In this document: positions 49,780 through 60,536 of the stretch, piece by piece
Position numbering within the stretch: the first letter of the stretch is position 1
Layout: each line of letters opens with the position of its first letter
DNA from: Paraspadella gotoi
Lineage: Eukaryota > Chaetognatha
DNA length: 64,000 bases
Direction of reading: 5' to 3'
NCBI GenBank assembly: GCA_051294375.1
Contig: JBJCIZ010000028.1
Coordinates: forward strand, 2,071,647 to 2,135,646
Program-made: the position numbers and the translations under genes
Notes under the pieces: generated by a model
Seen by the model: the letters and a program-made list of their open reading frames with translations, nothing else
Database searches by the model: none
Told to the model about the DNA's origin: nothing

Positions 49780-50300
49780 GTAATACTTTCAGTTTAAGCA
49801 ATCGCTCAGTGTACTACAATATTCAAATGAGATTTCGGTTCTACCGTCGAGCTTGTGCGGAGTTTCGTAATTTCCGCGAAACCGTCACAATATATATTTC
49901 TCTTATTAGAATGATACAACCATTATTAAATCAATCCTCCTTAATTAAAAAGCCCGAATTTATTTTTATTCTTAAATTATTATTATTGTTTTTTTTTAAA
50001 TATTTCAAGATGATCGTCACACTTCTCCGTCGTTATTCGATTCCCGAGGATTCCGTTTTGTAACGTTAATCATTCTTTCTTTTTAATTGAAACATCGATT
50101 ATCTTATTAAGAATTCATCAAACTACAATATGTAAATAAGAGTAATCGGCAATAGGTTTTTTAAAAAAGAGTTAAAAAAAATTCTGGTTAACAGAATTAA
50201 GGACGAGGAAAACGACCGATGACCATCGTACCCGCATGATACTGCAATATGCAAATTAGATTATAACGCTAAATTAATCGTTTTGCTTTGTTATTTATAA
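49780..50300 (-). repeat. Repeat with three octamer-like sites
   Basis: Sites at 49812-49828 (TACTACAATATTCAAAT), 50123-50138 (ACTACAATATGTAAAT) and 50240-50256 (TACTGCAATATGCAAAT). Part of the segment (49900-50080) is the reverse complement of 42165-42370. Confidence 0.6.
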
Positions 50301-51590
50301 TAAAAGCTGAAAGATTGAGACAGAGACGGAAACCAAAAATTTAAAAAATGAGACGTGCCCTTAATTTCTGTTAAATTTTAGATGTTTTTTTTTCTATCTC
50401 GTCCCCTTAAACCCGCAGATTTCTTCCCCGTCGCTCTCACGCCTGGTCTTGCCCTCGCATCAACAACAACAACAACAAATTGTGATATAAAAAACTAAAA
50501 CTGAAAACAAAAATAAACAAAAACAAAACATACGAGAAACAAAAAGGAAAATTATCAAAATAAAACAAAGAAAACAGGAATTCTTCTAGAGCGCTTCCAT
50601 CCAATAGAATATATAGCGTCGTGTTTATTACTTTAACCATTCGGCTCTCCGTGATATTGACTGAACGAAAATTAAATTGAATATAATTGTTTAAAGTTGT
50701 TTAACAAAGTTAAATTAGAATCAACTAAGGACAGCGATCTCGTATTTTTGATCTCTTTGAATAAAAAGAAAAACTTTTAAAAACAATCAACGTTTAATTA
50801 AACAATTCGCCCAAAAATATAAATAATATTACGTAAACGAATTTTCGACAGCTCTGTGATAAAAACGTTTGGATTAAATTGCGAAAAAAAATAAAGATCA
50901 CATCCACGGAAAATAGGGGATCATAAAAAGGAACAAATTAAGATACAAAAAAAAACTTAAAAAAAAAGATCATAAAAAGATCTTAAAAAAAAACCCAACC
51001 GAACAATTTGGATATTCAGATGAGAAGCCTTGATGCCTCCAGCGAGATGGCTTCCTCACCTAAAAACAACGCAAAGCGAGTTTGCGAGGTAAGTTTAGAT
51101 TTTTTGGGTTTCAGTTTTAATTTCACCTGAGAGCCGCTAAAAGAGTAAAAAAGCCTCTTAAAAAAACGTATTATAAAAAATAAGGTTTTATTGTTATAAT
51201 CACACGTTTTTATCAGAAGCAAAGAGTAGGAGGTTAAATAGAGTAAACAATATGAAAAAAAAACTGTTTTAATTAATAAAAATGTAAAAGTACAAAAAGC
51301 AAAAAATTAGCAAAAGATCAGTTACTAATCAGTTACTGATTTGTAAGGAAATTGTAAACTCTTATCCTACTGTTTTTAAAATCGTAAATAAATGTAACGT
51401 TTGAGCCGACAAAAAATATTCTCTTTTGCAATAATCACGCACAAATATATTTTTTTTCTAATTAATGCCCCGCTTTTTAAACAAAACAAAATGTGGGACG
51501 GTCAGTTCTGTCTCTTCAGAATAAAAATAACTTTTTGATTTAAAATCTCCCGCCCAAGTTTGTTATCCATCTTGTTTTAAATCATACTAA
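50301..51590. other. AT-rich sequence, nothing recognised
   Basis: A CAA-triplet run lies at 50460-50478. No gene-like frame. Confidence 0.45.
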
Positions 51591-51595
51591 GCTAT

Positions 51596-51738
51596 ATCTT
51601 TGTTTTCTATCTGCTCTATATCTTTGTCTTTCCGATATCTTTGTCTTTCTGATATCTTTGTCTTTCCGATATCTTTGTCTTTCTGATATCTTTCTTTCCG
51701 ATATCTTTGTCTTTCTGATATCTTTGTCTTTCCGATAA
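51596..51738. repeat. 18-bp minisatellite GATATCTTTGTCTTTCYG
   Basis: About seven units of GATATCTTTGTCTTTC plus CG or TG. Confidence 0.9.
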
Positions 51739-51743
51739 TTTCT

Positions 51744-51836
51744 GATTGTCATGAGATATAATAAGTAAAAAAAAACTACATTTGATTTTTGTTTTTATTT
51801 CGGTAGTTTTTTTTTTACTTATTTCTTATGACAATC
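51744..51836. repeat. Inverted repeat (hairpin), arms about 35 bp
   Basis: GATTGTCATGAGATATAATA at 51744, running to ACTAC at 51779, is nearly complementary to 51803-51836; the loop is about 23 bases. Confidence 0.75.
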
Positions 51837-52117
51837 AATAATTTTCGCTGGACGAAATTAGTAAAACAAAATAAGCCAAAAGACATTATTATCTATAATA
51901 TATTTTTTACAACTTATTTTTTATAACTTATATACTATTGCTCCAGAACATTGATTGTCATTTTGTTTTTTACATTCGATCTTACATCCTAGAACGAAGC
52001 GCCACCGACCCGACGACGGTGAAAAGCAGAAGCTTAATAAAAACAAAAGATTCCAGAGAGAAAAAAAGTCGGACAAAAACCGAGAGAGTCTGACGGTGAA
52101 AGGCCGAAGATAAATGA

Positions 52118-52132
52118 GAGAGAATGAGAGAG

Positions 52133-52214
<82 letters not shown>

Positions 52215-52308
52215 ATACGCTGCGTGATCTTGGGTCTCGCCCGACAATTCACTAAAATATACGAAGAGAGAAAAAGGGAAAACGTTTCCAGCATCGGAGG
52301 AGGGGGAC

Positions 52309-52362
<54 letters not shown>

Positions 52363-52372
52363 TAGATAAGCT
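52118..52372. repeat. (GA)n tracts
   Basis: GA runs at 52118-52210 and 52308-52372. Frames spanning them are artefacts. 52373-52960 shows nothing further. Confidence 0.9.
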
Positions 52373-52967
52373 AAGATTGAAATTGAATTACGATAATTTA
52401 GCTACAATTGTACATTTTTTGAATAAAACCTAAACTGTATAAATCGAAATTCTTTGTCTTTTGGCTTAATTTGTATCAACGTTTGCGTTTAATTGTCAGC
52501 ATCTTTCAAGAAAAACACAAAAGTTAAACGTTTATTCAATTAAAGTTAAGTGTTTATACATCAATGTCCGATTTTGGTTTTGGTGGCTTGATAATCCTAT
52601 GATTATATACTACTACTAGTTTTCTACTACCTAAATATAAAATACTTACAGTTAAAAACTTAGTCATCGAAGTTTCAAAATTTAAAAAAAAATGTTCTGT
52701 TGAGACATTGTGCGTTGTGCAATAAAGAAAAAAGGATTTAACATTAACATTTTAAATTAGTGTAGTTTTTTTAATCAAACAGGAAATGGTTTTACTAAAT
52801 AATTTAAATCGTATAAAATACAACAAAAGTTTGGCATTCGGGAAAAGATAATGATAATAAAGATATTGCAAAAAAGGAAATTTAGTGATAAATTGTGATA
52901 AATTCTCGAAATTAAAAAGTGAGTTCGAGGTGAGGCTCGCGGCTGAAGTTGAGGCACGGAGATGAAA

Positions 52968-53165
52968 GGAAACCCGGGTTAGGGTAAGGGTTGGGGAGAG
53001 ACCCGGGGGTGACGCTAGAGTGAGGGTTTCGGCTCGGCATAAGACACGAGGCCCCGTTTAGGGTTAGGATTTTGATTGGAGCCCGGTTTAGGGCAAGGGT
53101 TGAGCGGGAGGCTCTCTGACGATGTTCCGAGTCGGGGAATGGATTAGGTTTAGGGTTTGGCCGAG
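52968..53165. repeat. Degenerate TTAGGG-like tract in a GC-richer patch
   Basis: GGGTTAGGGTAAGGGTTGGG, GTTTAGGGTTAGG and TTTAGGGTTTGG occur among unrelated bases. Not a telomere. Confidence 0.55.
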
Positions 53166-53286
53166 GCGCGAGCGTATTACTTCATTTACAATTGAAAGAT
53201 GATATTATTTGCAAAAAAAATTATCTGTGAAAGAATATTAAAGATTTTTGATATTCTAAAGTGCCATAGATTATTATTCTTGTTTT

Positions 53287-53292
53287 TTTATT
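53287..53292 (-). terminator. Candidate polyadenylation signal for the XK-like gene
   Basis: AATAAA on the minus strand, 54 bases past the stop codon. Confidence 0.4.
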
Positions 53293-53345
53293 TATAAGGT
53301 AAGGCTGTGGTAAATACAGTTGTCTATAAAGTGGTCAATTCAGAG

Positions 53346-55211
53346 TTACAAGTTGAAGAATCCGAAAATAGGAATTATCATGAAGGGAAGTTGCATGAAG
53401 TCGATATGATCAATATCAGGCCAATCCATATTGTTCATAAATTTTGAAAAGTAAGAGGAAAAATTCATAATCATTTTTTCTGCTATTTCTGTTTGTTTTG
53501 GTGAAGCAGTTGACTGTTTATTTTTAACACAACTAAAAACTTTTTCGCCAAACACTCTGAAATACGTTAAATCGGGACTAGAAGATGGATAAAAATCTGC
53601 CTTATGAACCGTAATGTAGTATATCAGCATAAAATTTTTCTTTGGAAAATTGTCAAAATAAATATTTTGGATGGAATGTTTTTTTTTGTGATGAGGCCAC
53701 AGCTCAGTCAATATATATAGGAAAGTATATATTACTGAGATATATGAATAAAATATAAATTTTGTCTTGATTTTTTTGCGGAATTTTAATGTTAGTAAAT
53801 AGTATAAAATATTCATTTTGGGTAACATTAGGATGAAAATAAAAAAGTTAAAATTTTCTGATATGTATTTGTAGGAAAAAATTTCTGAATAAAATCGTTT
53901 TAATTTCAGATGAGAGTTTCTAATGGTTAAATTATGATGACACATTTCCATCGTTAATTCTTTTATTTCTTGCTCAAAGGTAGTTTTTATGAAAATAATT
54001 TTAAAAAGTAAGTAGGAACAAAACTGAACTACCGTAAAGCTTAAAATACCTTTGATTGTCTTATGTTTAATATGGTTTTTAGTCTTTATTAGAAGGACAA
54101 ACAAGACGATCCAAAAATTGTTTGACAAAATATTAGACAATTTGAAAATTTTTAAATGTAAAAATTGAAAAGCTTCGAATTTTTTCTCGGTCCAAAGTTT
54201 CTGATAAGGAATGTTTTCAAACATTATTGTTACGGAACAACAAGAAACACAAATCAAAATTATCCCAAACACAGATATTATATTGAAAAGGAGATGGAAA
54301 CTCATCCTCCGAAAGTTTATTGCTGCCATAGCATTAAAAAAACACATAATGATATCACTCAGCATCACAGTGGAAAGTATTTTCAAGTCAGGATTAAAAT
54401 AAGCAGTATTTCCTAAACTAATCACGCGAGTTAATCTACCTTTTTTTGGAGATCCACAACCTAAATTTAACACGTTTTTGTAATCAAGGAATTGGAATTT
54501 TTCCCATTTTTTGTCACCTTTTCTATTGGGTATTGCACAGTTTAAATCATTTAAACCAGTCCGTGGATTACTTACTCTTTTAAAAAACATCAATTTGTGG
54601 GGCGTTCTTCTTTCTACAATGCTATTAAATCCCCAAAAGCTGTTCTTATACTCCTTGCCTATGTACATTAATTCGATTTCATTATGCCTTTTAGCTATAA
54701 ATATAATTGATATTAAAAACAGATTGTAGATTGAGCATCTGATTAAATTAGAAAGATTGATATTATCTCGTCTTGATTTTGTTAGTTCTCTACCATAAAA
54801 AGAACTTTTAAAAATTATAATTGTGCGCTTCATTTCCACTACTGTAAAAATACGCAACAGGACAATGGGCGAAAGAAATAAAAATATTTCAGACACGGGA
54901 AGTAAACATACAAAAAACACATATAAAAATGTCATCAGCCCGAACATAATTTGTATACAACAAGTTGCTTTGAACAATGCAATAGAAATAAAGGAATTTA
55001 AATTATGATTCACAAATTGTTCCCGGAAATAAGCCGCTGTCTTAGCAACGCTAAAAGTAGACAAGGCTACCGAGAAGAATGGCCAATAATTTTGAATGTC
55101 CCACTGGCAAGTATATTCGCCATTCCGGTTAAAAGAACAACCGCACATAACTCTTGGACGGATCATAGTCACAGTCCCATCATGCGCGACAGAAAACAGT
55201 AAACGGTTACT
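53346..55211 (-). CDS. XK-related multipass membrane protein (gene A), long last exon
   Basis: Acceptor TTTTTTTCCATATCAG is followed by exon start SNRLLFSV; 621 residues to the stop at 53346-53348. The upstream partner is 56487-56960: both joints are phase 0, giving 779 residues plus any earlier exon. The segment CQWDIQNYWPFFSVALSTFS, then AKTAAYFREQ, resembles the helix after the glutamine-rich loop in XK proteins. Around ten hydrophobic helices follow, for example IIMCFFNAMAAINF and NIISVFGIILICVSCC. XK family members are phospholipid scramblases or transport partners of the plasma membrane, commonly about 400-650 residues, so the final 300 or so residues here are an unusual extension. No ATG initiates the extended frame: the first in-exon ATG lies 15 codons in. 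Roughly two thirds identical by eye to gene B at 60537-62453. Confidence 0.75.
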   Translation of the reverse strand, partial: SNRLLFSVAHDGTVTMIRPRVMCGCSFNRNGEYTCQWDIQNYWPFFSVALSTFSVAKTAAYFREQFVNHNLNSFISIALFKATCCIQIMFGLMTFLYVFFVCLLPVSEIFLFLSPIVLLRIFTVVEMKRTIIIFKSSFYGRELTKSRRDNINLSNLIRCSIYNLFLISIIFIAKRHNEIELMYIGKEYKNSFWGFNSIVERRTPHKLMFFKRVSNPRTGLNDLNCAIPNRKGDKKWEKFQFLDYKNVLNLGCGSPKKGRLTRVISLGNTAYFNPDLKILSTVMLSDIIMCFFNAMAAINFRRMSFHLLFNIISVFGIILICVSCCSVTIMFENIPYQKLWTEKKFEAFQFLHLKIFKLSNILSNNFWIVLFVLLIKTKNHIKHKTIKGILSFTVVQFCSYLLFKIIFIKTTFEQEIKELTMEMCHHNLTIRNSHLKLKRFYSEIFSYKYISENFNFFIFILMLPKMNILYYLLTLKFRKKIKTKFIFYSYISVIYTFLYILTELWPHHKKKHSIQNIYFDNFPKKNFMLIYYITVHKADFYPSSSPDLTYFRVFGEKVFSCVKNKQSTASPKQTEIAEKMIMNFSSYFSKFMNNMDWPDIDHIDFMQLPFMIIPIFGFFNL

Positions 55212-56486
55212 CTGATATGGAAAAAAAATTGAAATATACCATTTCTTGAACCATAAAAAAGAGTTAATATTTTACAAAACTTATCAACGTTTTTTGTTTT
55301 TTTAATTTCTTCACCCCATTTCTTTTCCTAATTTCCTGGACTTAATTTCACCCTAACTTGTTATCTAACCCAGTGCCCAATCGATAATCCTTGAACTAAT
55401 CCCTAACCTAGTCCCAAAAAGGAAGCCATTTTAAATATCTGTATGTAAAACTCTCCAATCCTAAATTGCACAATGTAAAACTTTTAAAAAGAAAAAAAAA
55501 CTCTACACAACACAAGGTTAGATTACTTTCTGTTCCAGTTTTATAATAGATATCGTATATGATATGTTGGTTAACTCAGCCAATTGACGAATGACTATAC
55601 TATTAAGGCGTAGTAAAATTTCTATATTTAACTTTAATTAAAATTCTAAAAGTGAGGAACGAATAACATTATACTAATAACCATTTATGTAATAAAAAAA
55701 TTTATAATAAATTTTACAATTTACGCAGTAGGCCTTATTTATACTAGTATTAATTCAATAAATGTTAAAATTTCAAAACAGTTTTTTTAAAGATTTTTTT
55801 GCAGATTTGGATTCGTCATAAAAAGTTGATAAAAAGAAATATAACTCTTTTAAAAAAATTCCCTCATTAAGTGGGTCAAAAATTATATTTTAAGCTGAAA
55901 ATTAATTTTTTATATATTAAATATAGTTTTTTTAATTTTTAACCCACTTAATGAAAGAATTTTCAAAAATGATTTATATTTTCTTTTAACAACTTTTGAC
56001 GAGGAATTCAAATCTGCACTCAAAATTAAAAAAAGCCTATTTTGAAATTTTTCGATTTTATAAGGATAGTACTATATATAAATATAGCCTACAGCGAAAA
56101 TTGAAGAACATAAAATTAATTTTTTTTACAAATTAATGTTTACTGATGGTATGTTGTTCATAATTGACATTTAGAATTTTTGTATGTAACTTTCACTACG
56201 CCTTACTATACTATGTATAGGATTTAATTCTCTAATTGGGTAGGTCAGAAATTTTATAGATTTCTGAAAAAAACTTATAATAGATTAAAAAATTTTATTA
56301 GAAATTTTCTCTATAAACATATACAAATATTTGCAAAAAAATCAATAATTTTCTTTGAAAAAATTAACCCGAAATACTATCTAAAAAAAATATTAGAAGA
56401 AAAAATTTCATAAACCCTGTGGCTCTCCATATTATTGGTTTAAGAAATATGACGTATATTTCAATATTATTTTTTGCCGTGTCTAC
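55212..56486 (-). other. Intron of XK-like gene A
   Basis: Donor AAG|GTAGAC (intron begins 56486) and acceptor CAG ending 55212 give a 1,275-bp phase-0 intron. It contains the 602-bp palindromic element at 55604-56205 and an AATCCCTAACC-like patch near 55390. Confidence 0.7.
55604..56205. mobile_element. Foldback DNA element (MITE-like) with 9-bp target-site duplication
   Basis: The 602-bp element starts TAAGGCGTAGT and ends ACTACGCCTTA; the two ends are perfect 11-bp inverted repeats. Complementarity continues, with interruptions, to the centre: GCAGATTTGGATTCGTC near 55803 pairs with GACGAGGAATTCAAATCTGC near 56000, and CATTAAGTGGGT near 55865 pairs with ACCCACTTAATG near 55945. It is flanked by identical CTATACTAT at 55595-55603 and 56206-56214. 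There is no coding capacity. A 9-bp duplication with very long terminal inverted repeats fits Mutator-like elements; Merlin (8-9 bp) and hAT (8 bp) remain possible. Confidence 0.82.
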
Positions 56487-56960
56487 CTTCCCGAGAAGTA
56501 ATCTTTCTGTAGTTAAATGATTGATTACGTCAGGGCTAGTTAGGCAGATGTAGGGAGAGCCGCTTGACCAAAACAAAAAAATCGCGTAACACTGAACCAT
56601 TATCTGGGGCAGAGACTCAAAAAAGCAATAGTACATATTCAAGACCAAGATGTTATTTTCCTTCAAGTTTTTTGATTCGCTTTGACTTGAAACAGAGAGA
56701 GAATCAAAAAATAAATCAAGAGTCAAGGGACACAAACTTAATCCCAGAATGTGAAAAATTATTGTCAATGATCGTGTCCACTTGGATTGGTTGAGTCTCT
56801 GATACATAGATTTGTGTTTTTTTCTGATGGCCAAACCAAATATTGTTGTTACGATGCAGTTGATGATGGTTATCACCACGATAGAGTAGCCAAGTGTATT
56901 GAGTTCCGGGTCGCTTTCATTAATGTAATTGAGAGCAGTTTTCAGGTCCACTCCAATCAT
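56487..56960 (-). CDS. XK-related multipass membrane protein (gene A), upstream exon
   Basis: 158 residues ending at the phase-0 donor LLLGK|GTAGAC. The frame contains DLKTALNYINES, matching DVRTIHSFLHS of the exon at 59-259, then helices SIVVITIINCIVTTIFG and LTIIFHILGLSLCPLTLDLF, then FFESLPQIMVQCYAIFLF. The motif E-S-x-P-Q-x-x-x-Q is characteristic of XK-related proteins. The ATG at 56960 comes too late to include the first helix seen in the exon at 59-259, and TAG precedes it directly. A further upstream exon is therefore likely (the TAG could be the acceptor CCTAG|ATG), or this copy is truncated. Reading on past the donor gives hydrophobic sequence to a stop at 56364, intronic in my view. 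Confidence 0.7.
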
Positions 56961-57835
56961 CTAGGCAATCTGCAATACATTTGAGTTACCACCAAGATGT
57001 AAAATTGTAAAACAGTTTTTTTGTCCATCATGAAGGAAATATAAATATTGTTTAATTTTACTAGTGATCAAAAGCTTCTCAATACTAACTTTTATACCAA
57101 CTTATAAAAAGGAAAAAAACTTGACTAATTTTGCGATTAGGAATCAAAAGGACCATCTGGCTAAAACGTCGCAGTTTAAGTTCTCTTTTGACGAAAAATC
57201 CTGCTAATACTACTGGAAAAAGTATTTATAAAAAGATATGCTTAACATACGAAAATACAGTAGACAACTTTTTTAAAGCCTTGCGCGATGTACTGAAACC
57301 AAACTGGGCTCAAGGAAAGAAAGATTGAATTACTCTATGGACTAACCAGTTTAACACTCAAATTTAGCACCTGTATTTTTTAAAAAAATATGAAATATTC
57401 TTTCTTACAATTTAACTAAAAAAAGATATAAATAAAATTAACATTTGAATAAGAATTAGTCTTTACTGTAGAAATCTAGTTATCTTCTGTTTTAAAATCC
57501 AATCTTTTTCAGCCAAATTGTTTAACTCTCTCTACTTTGTCAAACATAATTACGTTGAAGCTCCCATTTTTTCCCCTCGGCAACTCATTAAAATATAAAA
57601 ATCTAATTTAGTTGCTTAACAAAAAAAACAATTTTCTACAGGAAAATTATTTAACTTACGATGATTTTTTACAAAATTAGGTTTAAGTAAATGATCTGTC
57701 TGTCTGTTTGTTATCTTTCTCTCTATATATATCTTTTTCTCTATCTTTCTTATAACTAGTCAGTTATGCAAAAAATAACCAGCTCAATCAGAAATTTTCA
57801 TATCCACACGCAAAATTTCATTTCAATTCATGCAT
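56961..57835. other. Region upstream of gene A, no gene recognised
   Basis: A plus frame at 57131-57328 (ending KALRDVLKPNWAQGKKD) looks more protein-like than its neighbours but I cannot place it. The missing first exon of gene A should lie between here and 60.5 kb on the minus strand; I could not find it. Confidence 0.35.
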
Positions 57836-57839
57836 TCAA

Positions 57840-58165
57840 TCACGAGTCTTGTCAGACACCTCTCGGGCTTGAGGAACCTGAGTGATGTCTTGGCCCGGGG
57901 ATTCTGTGGTGGAATATTCACACCACCTCACGTCCACCATCCTTCAATCAAATCCGTTGGCTCAGAGGGGGGGACACACCATCCCAGGCTTAGTGTTCCA
58001 TCCACAGTCCTAGCGACTTCCCTCTGCGTTGGCAAAGCGAGACCGTCCTAGGGTAACCGCGCCAGTGACTGGAGGCGTCACTGTGGGTCGGAAGCCCCCA
58101 GGGCCAAGGGTGGGATGCACCATCCCAATGGGCATCACCGGCAACCCGGCTGTTCCCATATAAGT
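57840..58165 (+). repeat. GC-richer dispersed repeat, copy 2 (longer)
   Basis: 58019-58158 matches 1153-1290 in reverse orientation. The copy extends upstream to about 57840 with GC-rich sequence (GGGCTTGAGGAACCTGAGTG) not found at the other copy, which may be truncated. Confidence 0.65.
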
Positions 58166-59035
58166 CACTTTCCTAAAAATCAATTGTCTTCAGCAAAAAA
58201 TTGTTGACATTAAACGACGTCCAATATAATTTGGCAACAGCAAATGTGTGCTGCCTTTTTAATTTGTCCGTATTTTTGCATATCTGTCCTTTTTCTATTT
58301 TTCTCTCTTTCTATCTCTCTCTCTATCTAAATCATTTTCTTATGAAGTTTGCTCCTCCTCCTCTTTATCGTATTTATAATCTTCTCAGGAATAAAATGTT
58401 TTTGTTTTTTTTTGTTACAATAAAATTTTCATGAACAACGCAGACTCATTTACTTTAGAAAATTAAAACAAGAATAAGGGATTGGGTTATTTTTAATTGG
58501 TCAGTCACTTAATCAGTTTCTCTGGTTTTATCGACATAAGGTTGTCATGTTTCGCTGAAGTAGTACATACTTCATACTAGTTTTTGTTGAACAACTGACA
58601 CGAAAAAGTTTTCTTTTTTATTTTGAAGTAAAAACCAATGAATGTCAAAAATTATTGTTGAAAAAATTAGTTAAACAAAATAAATCTAAAAAGCATTATC
58701 TATTATATGAAAATGGTAACAACCAATAAATATTAGCTATATAAGCTTTCACTCAAGTAATTCTCACAGTCGAGTTAATTAACTGAGCACCTGGCTTCTA
58801 TTATAATGAGTTGATAAGGTATTTTTAGTCGGATGTGCTTTATGCTTATCATCAGATCCCGACTCTATAATCCACTTGGTCGGTCCGTCGGTCAACCCCC
58901 ACAATCTTGCCGCTCTTTCAATGAAATCATGTCCGAACATCAAATTAGGATAAATTATGTTTACAAAGTAGAGAGTTTTAATTTTGTTTAAACAACGATT
59001 TTATTATTAATTTTTTTTAATTATTCAAAAAAATT
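58166..59035. other. AT-rich sequence with a repeat fragment
   Basis: 58720-58802 resembles the 3' part of the repeat at 24.31-24.38 kb (TCTCACAGTC, CACCTGGCTTC). Otherwise nothing recognised. Confidence 0.45.
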
Positions 59036-59039
59036 AAGT

Positions 59040-59345
59040 CCGTCCGTCCGTCCGTCCTTCCACCTATAGCATTAAACTCCAATTACTCATGATTGGATGG
59101 ATTATGTGTGTGGGTTGGAAAGTGTGTGATTGAGTTAAGTTTCGATAGAATCCCGAGAGTGAAAATGCGTTCAAATGGAAAAAATACAAGTCTTATTTAC
59201 TTGAATTTGTTTACTTATATTTACTCATAACTATTTAAATTGTTTATAATTGAATAGATGTATTGAGATGAAATTAGGTGCGTGGGTATTGGGAAGGAAA
59301 GTGCGTGGTTTAGGTAGATATAAAGTTCCGTTGGAAGTGGAAATG
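59040..59345 (+). repeat. Tandem repeat of GTGTGTGG...GGAAAGTGTGTG units
   Basis: 59041-59053 is CCGTCCGTCCGTC; then two units, around 59085-59205 and 59265-59390, share GTGGGT, GGAAAGTG(T/C)GTG and GGAAA-TGAGTT. The left end (CATTAAACTCCAATTACTC) matches the arm of the inverted repeat at 17225. The reverse complement recurs at 63895-64000. Confidence 0.65.
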
Positions 59346-59390
59346 AGTTAAACTAGAGAAAACAAAGGTCATATTTATTTTTATTCTTTT

Positions 59391-60536
59391 TCAATATTAA
59401 AGTTGTTTTCTATCTCTATCTTTGTTAAAATGATTGATTGGCTGAGAGATCATTTAATAGATCGAATGATAGATTTATTGTTTGTTTCTTTCTCTCTCTC
59501 TCTCTCTGTGTCTGTCTCTCTCTCTCATCGTAGAACATCAAAATATAACATTTTATTTTGAAAAGTAAGAAAAAGAGAATAAGATATAAAAAAAGAAAGG
59601 AAGAATGAAAGTAAGAATGGAAGAAACAAAAGAAACAAATAATACTGAAATAAAAAGAACAAAAGTTAGAAAAGACCAATAAAACATATATATTGAAAAA
59701 ATAAAAATGATACAAAGAAATTAAGTTTAAATTAAATTTAATCTTCGCTAGAGAGGTCTTTCTTACTCACTTTTGATTCGACTAAAATTGAATTTAATTA
59801 ATTGTACTTTCGTTAAAACTTAAACAGTATCTTTAAACTACATTGTCTTTTGGTTTAATCAGTTGTTATTCTTGGGCTGAATCATTACAAAAATGAGAAA
59901 AAAAAAACAGATCCTTTTTTAATTTTTAACTGTCAGTAACCAAAATACATAATATGTAAAAGAGCAAATTCACAGTGGAGTAGGTTTCCTTTTAAGTTTA
60001 ATTTTGTATTAGCTGTACTGTTTATACTTCATTTAAAAAGTGCATTGTTTTTCCCAAAAAAAAAGGTGCTTTTAAATTATGGCATTTACAACATAGTAAA
60101 ATTGACAAAACGATAAAAATCCACTAAGAACATCTGGCACAAGATAATAAAATAACAAGACATTCACACAGTATAATTTATTAAGTCCCAAATTAGTTTG
60201 CTCACTTACATGTATACGGAAATAAAGTGGTATTATATTGTACGAAAGTGTGCGTCAATTTTTACAGGAGCTAAAATTCGAAATCGCAAGTTTTGTGGTT
60301 TGTGAATGAATAATATCGCTCCGAGGTGAAAGTGAAGCAAGGAAATACTAAAAATTTAGAGAAAAACTTTTATTTTATTGCTACATCTACATCATCAACT
60401 ACATCTACAGCTATCTAAGACATGAATTCGTTTAAGCTTGTAACACAATAAACATAATATTTTAAGAAATAAATTATAAAAAAGATAATGAATGACAGTG
60501 CTTTTTGTGTTGATATTTTAAATTGGGATTGTTAAT
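59391..60536. other. AT-rich 3' region of gene B
   Basis: A short TC tract lies at 59488-59527. TTTATT at 60369-60379 gives overlapping minus-strand AATAAA about 160 bases past the gene B stop. Confidence 0.4.

Noticed and set aside
52968-53165. Interstitial telomere
   Set aside because: TTAGGG units are few and separated by unrelated bases.
56364-56486. Extension of the gene A upstream exon by 40 codons
   Set aside because: A consensus donor at LLLGK and a matching phase-0 acceptor explain the gene better; the extension has no counterpart.
57131-57328. 65-codon plus frame ending in KPNWAQGKKD
   Set aside because: Looks somewhat protein-like, perhaps a transposase or gene fragment, but I cannot match it to a family and no splice context is evident.
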